A DNA stretch of 64,000 bases, taken from NCBI GenBank assembly GCA_011800155.1, contig CM022368.1, forward strand, positions 3,720,001 through 3,784,000. The letters run 5' to 3'. Below are positions 1 through 10,289 of the stretch, piece after piece (the first letter of the stretch is position 1; every line of letters begins with the position of its first letter). Source of the stretch: Flammulina velutipes (lineage: Eukaryota; Basidiomycota; Agaricomycetes; Agaricales; Physalacriaceae). The notes under the pieces are model-generated. The model made no database searches. It was not told the DNA's origin and saw only the letters and a list, made by a program, of their open reading frames with translations. A program made the translations under genes and the position numbers.

Positions 1-120
1 GTCTAGTACGTAGATATCCAATGTTTTGTAACTTGTCATTTGTGGCGCAATGCGCCAAACGTCATGTGATCATAAACAATGTAACACTAACCCTAAGATA
101 AAGTAAACTTGTCCACCTAC

Positions 121-3100
121 ATGAAGAAGGCATCCGTCAAAAAATGCACTCTGAAGGCTGTTCGCGCCGACGACGACGATATTGACGCGTCATCACTCCC
201 TGCGCGAGTTATCCATATGTCTGTGGACCATCGCCGCCAAGCAACCTCCATACCCGTCCCGTGCGCGCGTATCGACCAAGGACCATCTTCTGCGCGTATC
301 GACCTCACAAAACTATTGTCGCAGCCCAAGGCCAAGACCTACAAGCATCGATATGCAAACTCTGTAAGCCTTTTTTCCTATTACCTCCAAGGCAATTGCT
401 AAAAATGTGATAGGATAAGAATATGCTAGAATGGGTTGCCGATGGACGTCCCCAAGAATTTCTTTACGAGCTAGTGCGCCTCGAAGGTCGAGGGGAAGCT
501 ATTGGTTCCAGTTGCGAGACCTGTGGAAGTGAGGATGCATGTTATGGTTGCGATGACTGCTGGGGAAGTTGGTTGGAATGCAGGGAATGTGTGCTAGCCA
601 ACCACAAACGCCTTCCGTTCCATCGTCTCAAGGTGCGTCTTATTCCTGCCTATGTCGTGACTTTTTGTTGACTTCAGACTCAGTTTTGGAATGGTTCTCA
701 CTTTGAGCGCCAGACTTTGCAACAGCTCGGATTCCGACTTCAATTCGGCCATTACAACGGAGGACGCTGTTCCAATCCCGTCCCGGCAGCCAAAGACTTT
801 TCCGTCATCCACGAGCATGGCATTTCGAAGGTCAACGCGGACTACTGCTGTTGTTCGAATCGGGTGCCCCGCCGCATACAGCTTTTGCGCGCGGAGATCT
901 ATCCATCCACTACTCGATACCCGAAGACGGGTGCCACCCTGCGCACGCTGGAGACCTACGAAAAACTCGCAGCCTCGGGAAAATGCTCCATCTACGAATA
1001 CTACAATGCGCTAGCGAAGATGACGGATGCGCTGGGCATAGATGTTCCAAAGGTTCGTGTTCAATCTCAGCATCGTCGAGGTCCTAGCTAATGGAAGATC
1101 TGCCAGACACGATACAAAGCCATGTTAAGGATTAACCGCCAATACGGGCACCTCAAAATGCTCAAGCGAGGAGGTCGGGGGGCAGTACCGGACGGTATAT
1201 CAACGACGAAGCCAGGCGAACTAGCGGTCACTTGCCCTGCCTGCCCACAAGTGGGCGTGAATCTCCCCGACAATTGGAAATCTGCTGCGAAGGAAGATAG
1301 GTAAAATTTTCTGTCCTTTCCCCCGAGTTGAAGTTGATCCCTTTCGTTTAGCTTTCTCTACATGCTAATTGTCGCGCTGGACGCCAATTTTCGCCTCAGC
1401 AATCTTCGTCGACTCAGCTCGGCCGATCCGGGTCTTCATACCGGAATGGCGTACTTCTGCGGATTGGCAGATTATTATAATTGGCTGGCGAAACATACTA
1501 CACAACATGATGTAGGTATTCTTCTCCCTTTTGAGCCTCAACTGACTATGTTCTGGCTAGATTAGCACTTGCAGTGGTTTCAAAACGTTGGCTCACGCTG
1601 AGTCCAAAAACAGTACCGGGCTACAGTCTACAGGGGTCGGTATGTGCGTCTGCGCGCGCCATGAGATGATTCGGCCTCTCGGTGTAGGCGATCTGCAACG
1701 CGGCGAACGGTACGTTAATTCATTCTCTCTGCAAGTATGCTTCTCATGTGTCTTCCAGCTACTGTAACATGGATTGGATAACTGCATCGGCGACGCGCGA
1801 CACCGGCCTCTCCTCTATCTTCTTCTCGTACGACATCGTCTGTCAGTGGTCCTTGAAATTCCGGGAGCGTATGTTGGAGATGCCACTAGCCAAGCAAATC
1901 TCTCCGGATATCACGTTTGGGTACGGTGTCCCAAAATGTCACTGCCGTGGGCATAAAATGGAATGCCAATGCCAATATAGCATGCATGTTCAGCCCGGAG
2001 TTGGACGTACCGACGGGGAAGGAATCGAGCGAACATGGTCTAGTTTGAACCATGCTGCCTCCTCGACAAAGGAGATGTTACCGGGAAGTCGCCACGACAT
2101 CCTGGATCGTCGAATGAGCTTCCATAATTGGGAAAAGACGACTACTATTGGTAAGTTTTCACTATTATCTTTTCTGATCAGACTGACTAACTACCCCTTT
2201 ACAGCTGCTAGCCTTCACCAGCGTGAGGCCAACTCCTTATGGGAGTACAACATCCAGAGCGCCAGCCACGAGGAGTTTACAGCGGTGATGCCGGGCGACG
2301 CCATCGAGCGCTGGACGACACAGGTTGTAGCCTGGGAGGCCAACCAATCTCTCAACAATCCTTACTTCCTCCCCATATTGCGTGAGTCCTTTTCGCCTGA
2401 ATCTATGTCTTCGAGATCTGATGGATTGGATAGACGCCTCCGAAGCAAAAATACTCCTCGCGTTGAAGGAGCAGGAACGCCTGGAAGCACGCTTGAAGAC
2501 ACCACTGCACGATATCTCAGGTAGTGCATGCATCGCACTTGGGCTGTTGATAGAGGAAACACAGTAAGTTTGTCGTTGGCAATTTAGATTCATTCCTTAC
2601 GGAATTTTAGGCGCCAGATTGTCCAACTCCTTGTCTGTGATGACAAGGAGACACCTGCCGTCATCAAGGATGTGCAAGAAAAGCGTACAGTGTTGCAGCG
2701 TCATCTGAACCAGTATCGCAGTCAGCAGCAGGTCTACATGCCATGTGTATCGGCCTTGCTTGCCGATCTTTCTGGCTCTCGTGTTGGCGACATAGAGGCA
2801 GAGCGTGTCTTCCTTCCATCGGATTTGGACGGAGCAAGTCGAGCGACTGGCTGTCTCGGCGACGTGGCGAGCAAGGAGGACCAACTTCGAGAAGCACAAT
2901 GTTTTGACTCGCTCGAAACACTACGGACCGTCATCAGGTCGCGCCGGTCAATCACGTACTTCCGTCAACTCAATCAGCGCTCGCAGAAACAGACCACACG
3001 ATCGTGGGGTGCAATCCATCGTTTGAAGGCTCGAGAAACGTTGGCGGTTCAGAAATATCGTGCTGCTCGGGAGGCGCTTATGCGTCTTCGCGGACCGGGA

Positions 3101-3832
3101 GCTTGGATCAAAACGTTGCGGATCCTCGAGGATAAGGACGTCAAAGACCTCAACAGCCAGGTCTTTGATATCGACGATACAGAGAATGCACGAAGGAAGA
3201 AGAGGCGGGTTGGCGAGGGCGAGAGAGTTCAGTACGGAAGCTCGACGTTCGAGCTTTCCTGGATTTGGCTTATCGGTGGGGCAATGGATTCTATGGCAAA
3301 GGACGAAATGGACGGCATGGTCCGGATTGAATGGTTGAAGAGCCGGGCCCGTGTCAATCGTTCTTGGGAAGACATACGGCTCCTTCGCGAGGAGAAGCGG
3401 AGGACTCAACTTTCATTCAACCACTCAGCAGCAGCCTGGGACGGGCGGACATCAGGATGGGCTGGGCTGGACGACACTGCTCTAATCGAAGGCATCACGG
3501 CTTACGGACATCGGCAGGCCAACGTTTATCGCACTCTCGCTGCGCACTGCGAAGACGTCTGGTCGCGGGTGGTCAAGGCAAAAAAAGCGAGGGTGAAAGA
3601 TCGGATTGACCTCAAGGAGGATGGGGACGGGGACGGGGAGGAGGAGGAGGAGGAGGAGGGCATCAAAGGGAGCAACGAAGGACTGGACCCGTTGGGCGAA
3701 GGGGCAGAAGTTCATTCCGATGCCGTCATGAGAGACGTTGGCGTCGAGGGAGATGTTCGTGTCGCAGGAGATGTTGGCGCCCCGACGAGCAGCGATTCGC
3801 TGACGCCCCCGTCTCCCAAGCTCGTCTCCTGA
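121..3832 (+). mobile_element. KDZ-family transposase, apparently intact, ten exons
   Basis: Transposase of the Kyakuja-Dileera-Zisupton group of DNA transposons. Exons 121-363, 414-632, 678-1052, 1107-1300, 1352-1511, 1561-1709, 1759-2150, 2205-2381, 2434-2563 and 2611-3832 join with GT-AG introns into 1086 residues without a stop. An N-terminal CxC2-type cysteine cluster (CETCGSEDACYGCDDC, then CRECV and a histidine) is followed by the catalytic core. Likely acidic residues are D in ALDANFRL, D in SYDIVCQW and E in DGEGIERTW, and the family motif STCSGF is present. The C-terminal half is basic and helical and ends in an acidic GAG-repeat tract. ATG 121 was chosen because it is the first in-frame ATG of exon 1. 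The family is certain. Whether the element can move is unknown because I could not define its termini. Confidence 0.9.
3636..3658 (+). repeat. GAG trinucleotide repeat
   Basis: A short run of GAG triplets inside the last exon of the KDZ transposase. It codes for a glutamate stretch in the acidic tail of the protein. Confidence 0.85.
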
Positions 3833-4099
3833 GCTAATTCTTCCTCACGCATGCCCGTATCAAGAGCTGGTTACATAGAACGTCGGACTATATTTTCGCA
3901 GCGTTTTTGTATTCTTTTTTGCTTTTTTGTATTTTTTTTGTTTATTTAGGCTTTAATAAAGAAATAATTCATTGTTTTACATGGCGTGCTAACTTAAGGC
4001 AAAATAACACAAACAAGTAATAGCCCAAGAGAGCTTAGCTTGTGCCCGGGCCTGACCCACATTGATTTGAGTGGTTGCAGCCAGTGAATTTGACTGAAG

Positions 4100-4639
4100 T
4101 TGACTGGTAACAACAGGGAAATTTGCCAACTGGTTGACTGGTTGCAACCAGTGAGCTCAATCAAATCTTACAGCAAGGGTTGTCACCTCCGCTATCGGAT
4201 CACTGCTCGCAGCCATGTCTTCGGCTTCGTTATGGACCTCTACAATTTCGCTTCCGAGCTGCGCCTCTCGTACGGCGCTCTGTGTGAGGAAGCTGGCGTT
4301 ATAGACAAGTTGGCGTATCATGTAGGAAACCTTGCCCACGGTATGGGGGACGCCAAGGATTATGAAGGCGCGCAGGGTGACGAAGGTGGAAATCAGGCCC
4401 GGGATTTGGCACCTATCTACCCCAGAGATCACTGGGCTACCGCTGCCCACATCCGCTGCCATGTCACAGCCCGTTCCGACTTATTCCTCGTCACCACGGC
4501 TCTCGGGAACTTCGCCTGTGATATGAGGGGAAGGCATGGCGAGTGTGGCGCAGCCGAAAAGGCGGACCGGATGGCCAACTACGTCGAGGAATTGGCTCAC
4601 GGTTTGGGAGAAGACTACCAAGGAGCTGAGGATATTTAG
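4100..4639 (+). CDS. hypothetical protein with an internal tandem duplication
   Basis: An open frame of 179 codons I do not recognise. Two segments of about 60 residues resemble each other: one starts at HLRYRITARSHVFGF and ends near NLAHGMGDAKDYEGA, the other starts at AHIRCHVTARSDLFLV and ends near ELAHGLGEDYQGAED. This shared ITARS/VTARS ... LAHG(M/L)G ... Y(E/Q)GA pattern suggests an ancient duplication and a real protein. The frame opens without an ATG; the first in-frame ATG is at 4232, inside repeat 1, so the true start is probably in an upstream exon I cannot place. It lies just downstream of the KDZ transposase and may be cargo of that element or an unrelated gene. Confidence 0.4.
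   Translation: MTGNNREICQLVDWLQPVSSIKSYSKGCHLRYRITARSHVFGFVMDLYNFASELRLSYGALCEEAGVIDKLAYHVGNLAHGMGDAKDYEGAQGDEGGNQARDLAPIYPRDHWATAAHIRCHVTARSDLFLVTTALGNFACDMRGRHGECGAAEKADRMANYVEELAHGLGEDYQGAEDI
4137..4152. repeat. 16-bp perfect palindrome with related copies nearby
   Basis: ACTGGTTGCAACCAGT equals its own reverse complement. Partial copies of the motif (gtggttgcagccagtgaa, tgactggtaac, aactggttgactgg) crowd the preceding 90 bases. It overlaps the 5' end of the open frame at 4100, which argues that the true start of that ORF is downstream or spliced. Confidence 0.7.
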
Positions 4640-4883
4640 GAACGGGGAATGTTTTGTATTCATGGTCAAAAGCGTAGTTTTACATTTCTATGGGTCTATT
4701 TTCGGTCGCAACTATTACATGTATTTTGATTAGGAAGCTGGCGGGATGAGTGGCGCAAATCCCATCACTGAGAGGAACACCGATCGACAGAATCGATGAG
4801 ATCTCCTAAGATTTGCGATCAGGAACGGCGGGCGGGGCGGGAAGGACCCAAATAGGGTATTTGACGCGCAAGGGGCATAAGCG

Positions 4884-4921
4884 TGGTTAGAATGCACTAC
4901 GCGTCCAGTGCATCCTAACCA
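4884..4921. repeat. 15-bp inverted repeat with an 8-base loop
   Basis: The arm tggttagaatgcact (4884-4898) pairs with agtgcatcctaacca (4907-4921) with one mismatch. A further tggttagg follows at about 4934. It lies in a 590-bp stretch (4640-5230) where I see no gene, and could be the remnant of a small inverted-repeat element or a regulatory hairpin. Confidence 0.65.
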
Positions 4922-5230
4922 GGAGGAATTACCCTGGTTAGGCGATTTGTGGTTGTAACGAGAAAAGTGTATTTTTGATGTGCGCTTACAACCACGACAT
5001 TATATATTGTGTCTACGGTATAGGTTCACTGTACGGTGACTGTACAATATCACCAGTCATTTTCAAACCTTTCCACTTTGGGATGCGATTGACCGGAGAA
5101 TGCCGGATCATTGAGCGATCGTGTGATTCGTGTCACTGTCTCAGGTTCGGCCATCTCCTTCAAGTCCTCCCATCTTCGGGTGCGTTTTTTCACGAAGCTG
5201 AGGATGTATCAATATATGTATATTCCATAG

Positions 5231-6022
5231 ATGCTTCTCGCGCTTCTATTCAACCTCTACGTCGTATTTCGTCGCAATTATGCACCGTCCACAAGAGGTC
5301 ACATCTATCGCGTCACATCTAAACTGTTACTCAAAGTCAACCGTGGCGTCTACGGCCCCGAAGCAGACAACATACGATTCATACGCAATAATACGACAAT
5401 CCCCGTCCCCCGAATCGTCGCTTCCGCGCGAGGGCACGGGAAATCCTTCATGCTCATGACATGCATCCCCGGAGAGGAACTCGAGGCTGCATGGCCAAAG
5501 CTGAACCAGAGCCAGAGAGACTCGGTCGTACAACAACTTCGCGGATTCGTGGATGAGCTGCGACAGCTCAAACCCCCTTCCTCCCTTCCTCCTGGTGCGG
5601 TCTGCTCCTTGAAGAACGGACCCATGCACGAAAGCCGTGTTGCATCTGTGACACCTTTCGGACCGTTTACCAACGAGGACAGCTTCAATCGTGGCTTGCT
5701 ACATGTTATCAAGCGCTTTGTATATCAGGGAAAGATCGACGACATCTATAGTCGCATGCGAGCTGATCACCAAATTGTGTTCACCCACGGGGACTTCGCG
5801 CCTCGGAATATTCTTGTCCAAGGCGATAAAATCGTTGCTGTGATTGACTGGGAGGACTCAGGTTGGTTGCCGGAATATTGGGAACTTCTGAAGGCCCTTT
5901 GGTCACCAGGCTCACTCGATGACAGTTGGATTGAAGCGGTGAAGAAAATCATGCCCTATGATTATGAGAAGGAGTTGAAACTTGATAGTGAGATGACTAT
6001 ATATATGCAACACGCACTGTAG
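5231..6022 (+). CDS. APH-fold (aminoglycoside phosphotransferase-like) kinase
   Basis: A single-exon ORF of 263 residues with the APH/choline-kinase fold. The N-terminal part ends in EADNIRFIRNNTTIPVPRI, typical of fungal APH-domain proteins. The catalytic loop is THGDFAPRNILV (Asp as base, Asn for Mg) and the metal-binding motif is VAVIDWEDSG. These proteins probably phosphorylate small metabolites; an antibiotic-resistance role should not be assumed. ATG 5231 is taken as start because the frame runs unbroken from it, but the first 15 residues are hydrophobic and the glycine-rich part is short, so an upstream exon is possible. The substrate cannot be read from the sequence. Confidence 0.75.
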   Translation: MLLALLFNLYVVFRRNYAPSTRGHIYRVTSKLLLKVNRGVYGPEADNIRFIRNNTTIPVPRIVASARGHGKSFMLMTCIPGEELEAAWPKLNQSQRDSVVQQLRGFVDELRQLKPPSSLPPGAVCSLKNGPMHESRVASVTPFGPFTNEDSFNRGLLHVIKRFVYQGKIDDIYSRMRADHQIVFTHGDFAPRNILVQGDKIVAVIDWEDSGWLPEYWELLKALWSPGSLDDSWIEAVKKIMPYDYEKELKLDSEMTIYMQHAL

Positions 6023-6130
6023 TGCTCAAGCTAGCAGAGAACACACAGCGTAGGTCAAAGAAAATAATTTTCGGAAGGTATCGATGTGTATAGTACGGGG
6101 GTATCACGTAAACTATCCTACGCCGTCTCA

Positions 6131-7255
6131 TTACGCAAACATGACCATGAGCGCTGCCGTCATGGGCACCCATAAAGCCGCCACCATAGACACCGATAAT
6201 TCAAGTGCACCGCTAGTAGTCTTCGCAGCCGACTGGGGACTCGTAGTAGTGCCATTAGCTGAGGTCTCGCTCACGACCGTAGCCTGGAACTGGAAGACTG
6301 CAGGGCCTGCTTTAGTCGTGTCATCTGAGATTGCAGCTCCTCCCTCTGTTACGACCATGTAGACTGTACCGTTAAGATCTTTGGGGATTGTTACTTTTGA
6401 ATCCTTGATATCCGCGGTGACGGGAGAAAGGCCAGTGAGGAAGACAGCAGTCATCCCATCCTTGAGACCATCGGCGGTGAGGGTGACTTCGTCGCCGGGC
6501 TTGGCTGTGGCGGGGGAGAAAGTGACAGCGGGGAAAGCCTTAACGGGAAGAGTAGGGTTGGACGAGGGGCAGCTAGTGATGAATGCCGACGCCAGGGAGT
6601 AAACTTGATCGAACGTGAGAGGGACCTAAAGTTGCGGGTGAGTACGGGGAACGTTTGGAGAGCTGATATGGCTTACATCTAGAGGTCCGCTCCATGGCTG
6701 AACGCCGTTGACAGTATCTGCAATCCAAGAAGCGTGGCGGGCCTCCGTGGAGAGGATCACTGCAGCGGCAGTCAAGTAGTCTGGGTTGGTGATGAACTTT
6801 GCGGCGCCAGAATACGCAGACACGCCTTGAAGATGATCAGGATAGCGTCATCATATAGAGGAGACAAAGTTGTAATATCACGCATGCATTCGGCTTACAA
6901 CTCGTATGTGCAAGGCTTCGTTGCGTTGGCACCTAACGCCTTGGACAAAAAGTCGACGTGATCTTGTTCGTGGGCAGCGATTTGCACATAGAGGGGACGA
7001 GCAGAAGCGGGAAGACCAGCGTCGGTAAAGGCCTTGTCGTCGAACTGCTCGAGGCCACCAGAGTAGAACGCGTTCTCGAGATGCTCAAGAGTCAAGGCAT
7101 AGTTCAGGACGACAGTATCTGGAAAGACGGTCAGTGACGATATCAACAACAACGAGCCGGGCGATATACTCACCATCGACGCCATCGGTAGCGCGCTCGA
7201 GCAGAGATTTTGCTGAGACGGCGGTAAGGAATGCGAATGCAGCGATAGTCTTCAT
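6131..7255 (-). CDS. secreted ferritin-like (Rds1-type) protein, possibly broken
   Basis: ATG 7255 opens a signal peptide (MKTIAAFAFLTAVSA). Exon 2 (from 7118) carries the di-iron ferritin-like helices: LEHLENAFYSGGL and, later, AAHEQDHVDFL. Another exon has GVSAYSGAAKFITNPDYL and TEARHASWI. A last exon (from 6625) gives a Thr/Ser-rich stretch and a hydrophobic tail that looks like a GPI-anchor signal, ending at 6131. The family resembles stress-induced Rds1 proteins of fungi, with unknown function. The junction near 6823-6897 does not work: the only GT-AG pair (GTAAGC at about 6895 to CAAG near 6825) shifts the frame, and about 15 residues usual for the family are absent. It is either a pseudogene or an unusual exon. 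Confidence 0.65.
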
Positions 7256-7323
7256 GGTAAAAGGCGAGATGGTGGTGGTAAGAGGGCAAGGTAGGAATAA
7301 TTGAATGAGCTGCGTCCTACTTC

Positions 7324-7331
7324 CTTTTATA
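7324..7331 (-). promoter_or_regulatory. TATA box of the ferritin-like gene
   Basis: TATAAAAG on the minus strand, about 70 bp upstream of ATG 7255, a normal distance in fungi. The rest of 7256-7687 holds no recognisable gene. Confidence 0.6.
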
Positions 7332-7687
7332 GGTCAAAAGTTGACTGTGGCGTGAGCGGCGATATCGGGTCCCGGACCATACGAAATCAAAGTTGCTTTA
7401 GAAATTGGCTTTCTACGTGGAGACGCCAGAAAAGTGCCCATGCAGGTTGGCATAGCAAATGCTACTGGGCGAGCAAGTAAAATGCACCCATCTTACCACC
7501 AATACGCCATAACGAAGACACCTGCGGATAGCCGCCACGTTTTCAAGAGTCGACCTAGAATGGATGAGAGCGGAGAAGGATTGCTCGAAAAGGAATGCAC
7601 GTTTAGCAATCCATTACGAGCTTTCTACATCGCAAAATCAAGTTGATAGATATTGAGTTGAGTATAGGAATACATGTCGTCGTACGG

Positions 7688-8342
7688 TCAAGAGGCAGAG
7701 GCCTTCTCCTTCTCCAACATGCGCCTAGTTTAGTTGTCAGCGTGGCGTCGATGGGAAAGACGAGAGAAACATACTGTCTGGCTGCCAGGATCATCTTGGC
7801 TTTGCGCTCCCGCAGACTAGCCTCACGTTTCGCTGCACTGTCTTCCCAGACTGCTTTGCCTCCAATCTCGGATTCGGGTATCGGTTCGCTCTCATCCAGC
7901 TTGGATTCCAGCTGAAAGCGCGATATTAAAGTTTCTTTGGCTTTGGAAGGTCCTGTAGCTGCTGGCCCCACATGCTGAGGTGCTGCAGCGTTTCCGGTCG
8001 CTGTAGGAGGGAATAGAGTGTAGTAGCCTGGGGGTGGTGGGTCAAGGAAACCGCGTTCTAATATACGGTTTGACGTTGTCTCGACCGAGCCTGACCGTAG
8101 CAGGTCGAAGCGTATGTTGTCTCTAATTCATTATCAGTGATATCCATACGTCCAAAAGGCTAGACGCACGGAGGGATATCAGGAAACATCCCAGCGACAG
8201 TGTCCACCATCTGCTGGGTGACTTTCTTTGGTCGGAAGCCTAGCGCCTTGTCGGCATCGCTGAGCTCGCTAGAAGATGTTGCCCAGCGAAATATAAAGAC
8301 AATAACGAGAAATGCAACCGCAACGTTGACGACTTCGCTCAT
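7688..8342 (-). CDS. Cue1-like ER membrane protein with CUE domain
   Basis: Three exons (8342-8170, 8122-7775, 7724-7688) join to 185 residues. The N-terminus (MSEVVNVAVAFLVIVFIFRW) is a membrane anchor. It is followed by a CUE ubiquitin-binding domain with the MFP signature (VDTVAGMFPDIPPDNIRFDL) and the end motif ILERGFLDPPP. The C-terminal helix is charged (AAKREASLRERKAKMILAARQ). In yeast, Cue1 tethers the E2 enzyme Ubc7 to the ER for ER-associated degradation; the same layout supports that role here, though primary sequence alone does not prove E2 binding. It is transcribed divergently from the protease gene, with only 75 bp between start codons. Confidence 0.8.
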
Positions 8343-8417
8343 GATAGCGGACGACGTGGAGGATAGAGAGCAAGCAGCGGATGGACGGCGCCGGGTAGAC
8401 TCTAGTCACTCTCCCTC
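8343..8417. promoter_or_regulatory. 75-bp divergent promoter between the CUE and protease genes
   Basis: Start codons of the two divergent genes lie at 8342 (minus) and 8418 (plus). The gap is too short for two separate promoters with leaders, so the transcripts must start inside or very near each other. No clear TATA box was seen. Confidence 0.6.
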
Positions 8418-10117
8418 ATGCCCTCATCTCTTGCTATGTTCACGACGCTCATTATACTATCCTTTCTCTATCTAGACGCCCTTGGAAACCAAGGAATCAC
8501 ACTGCCTATACACCGCGTCGCCCTGCCCCAGGACGACCATGCAGAACAGATTATGAACGCCCAAATATCCGTTTACAATCGCAACCAATTGTAAGTCGCC
8601 TGTGCTCTCCTTGCTAATTAGCTTATAAAACGCCAGTGTGTACGAAGTTGACCTTGGGTAATACTGCTCTTCGTCTCCAATTACAAGCGTTTATGCTCTG
8701 TAGAATCGGGAATCAATCCTTCCCACTCGTTCTGGACACTGGCTCGTCCGACCTTGTACGTCGTTCGTTCCGTCTTATCCCTCTACAAATCTCGACCTAT
8801 CTAGTGGGTATTGTCTGGACCATGCGACGACGCCGATTGCAAGTACCTCAAGACTTACGCCCCTTCCTCGTCGCTCGTTGTGTCCGATGCCGCTTTCGAA
8901 CTACACTACCTGCAGGGCTCCGTGTCTGGCGCTGTGGCTTGCGACATCGTTCAGCTTGGTGCATACCAGATACCTTGTCAAGTCTTTGGTGACCAGCCTC
9001 GTTTTCTGGCGTCTAATTGCATCTAACATCTTCTAGGAATGGCTAACCATACCCAAAACTTGCACCTATCGACAAATGGAAACTCTGGTATTTTCGGCCT
9101 GGGTTTTCCCTCTATCGCGACTATCGTTACTGCCAACAGCGCATCACTTCTTTCCAGCCTGTTCAACTATCTCGACGAAGACAACAGATTCTTTGCCCTA
9201 GCACTTGGAAGAGTTTCTGGAAACGATCCAACGTCCTCTTTCTCGATCGGAGAGCTCGACCCAACCATCTCGGACAGTTTTCAAGATTTCTTCTTTCTAC
9301 CAGTCCTCAAGGCAGGCGCGGACGCGTACGATTACTGGAAGATACCTTTGCTCTACATCACCATCAACTCAACTATCCTCCCTTTGTCGCCTTCGCTCAT
9401 TCCGAACTCGCCGCATCCCATTGCCGTTCTGGATAGTGGAACGACTCTTGTTCTTGGTCCTACGATCGATGTCAAGGCGTTTTGGGAGGCTATAGACTCG
9501 ACAGGAGACGTGGCGAGACTTAATTCTATGTCTGGCATGTGGGAGGTGAGATGTGAGAAGGCAATCTCGGTAAGTTTTGCGTTCGGCTCACAGGACAATG
9601 CGCGCGAGTTCCCTGTACATCCTGAGGACCTGAACTGGGACACAGGCGGAGGTGAATGGTGCATGGGTGGCGTGCAGGCGAACGACAAGGTGTGTTATTG
9701 CTACCATCGTGCAGGAACTATTTTTAAATTTCCATTTACTTATAGGTCAACTCCGGAGATTGGCTCTTTGGCGATGTCTTCTTAAGGGTAACAACAGTCG
9801 CTCATAAGTGGATAGTCTTCTGACCATCGTTGCCTGTTTAGAACGTCTATGCTACCCACCACGGCGCGAATTCAACGCATCAGCCGAACATCGGTCTGCT
9901 CACTCTGACTGATAGTGCTTCAGCTCTTGATGACTTCAGGAAGACGAGGGGGCCCGATGCGTCGCCACCGGGGTTGGCTATTGCGACCAAGCAAAGACCT
10001 GCCGCTTCAATGCATAGTACTCTCGTGTATTCACTCTCTGCCACTGGTGGATTCTTTATCGGAGCTCTGGTCATCATTATCTTTCGAGTCGTACAGAGGA
10101 GGAAACACTACTACTAG
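8418..10117 (+). CDS. pepsin-like aspartic protease (A1) with C-terminal membrane anchor
   Basis: Exons 8418-8590, 8637-8657, 8704-8755, 8805-8988, 9037-9689, 9746-9787 and 9842-10117 give 466 residues. The N-terminus is a signal peptide. The first catalytic motif is VLDTGSSDLWV and the second AVLDSGTTLVLG, both intact; the segment GIFGLGFPS lies between them as expected. After the protease domain a hydrophobic stretch (SATGGFFIGALVIIIF) followed by VVQRRKHYY forms a type-I membrane anchor, so the enzyme probably acts at the cell surface or in the vacuolar route, like yapsins. Exons 2 and 3 are only 21 and 52 nt. A decayed copy of its last exons follows directly downstream. Confidence 0.88.
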
Positions 10118-10289
10118 AGCGCCCTTGCGCCACTTTTGTCGGAAATGGATCATCTTGTATTACAGCCTGGTGTGAAATGTGTTCGTGTGGTCAAGTTTTG
10201 ACTGGTTTGGTTCTGTGAGACGTCTCTGGAGGCAGGAAACGGTCTCTGCTGCCTTGTGTTAAGACATTATATGGGATCCATCCCTGCTC

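Noticed and set aside
84..96. actaaccctaaga near the left edge looks telomere-like
   Set aside because: One imperfect unit only and no repeat array.
2948..3409. Minus-strand frame of 153 codons opposite the KDZ transposase
   Set aside because: Antisense shadow of a conserved coding exon.
5231..6022. APH kinase as an antibiotic-resistance gene
   Set aside because: APH-fold proteins are common in fungi with metabolic roles, and nothing here points to drug resistance.
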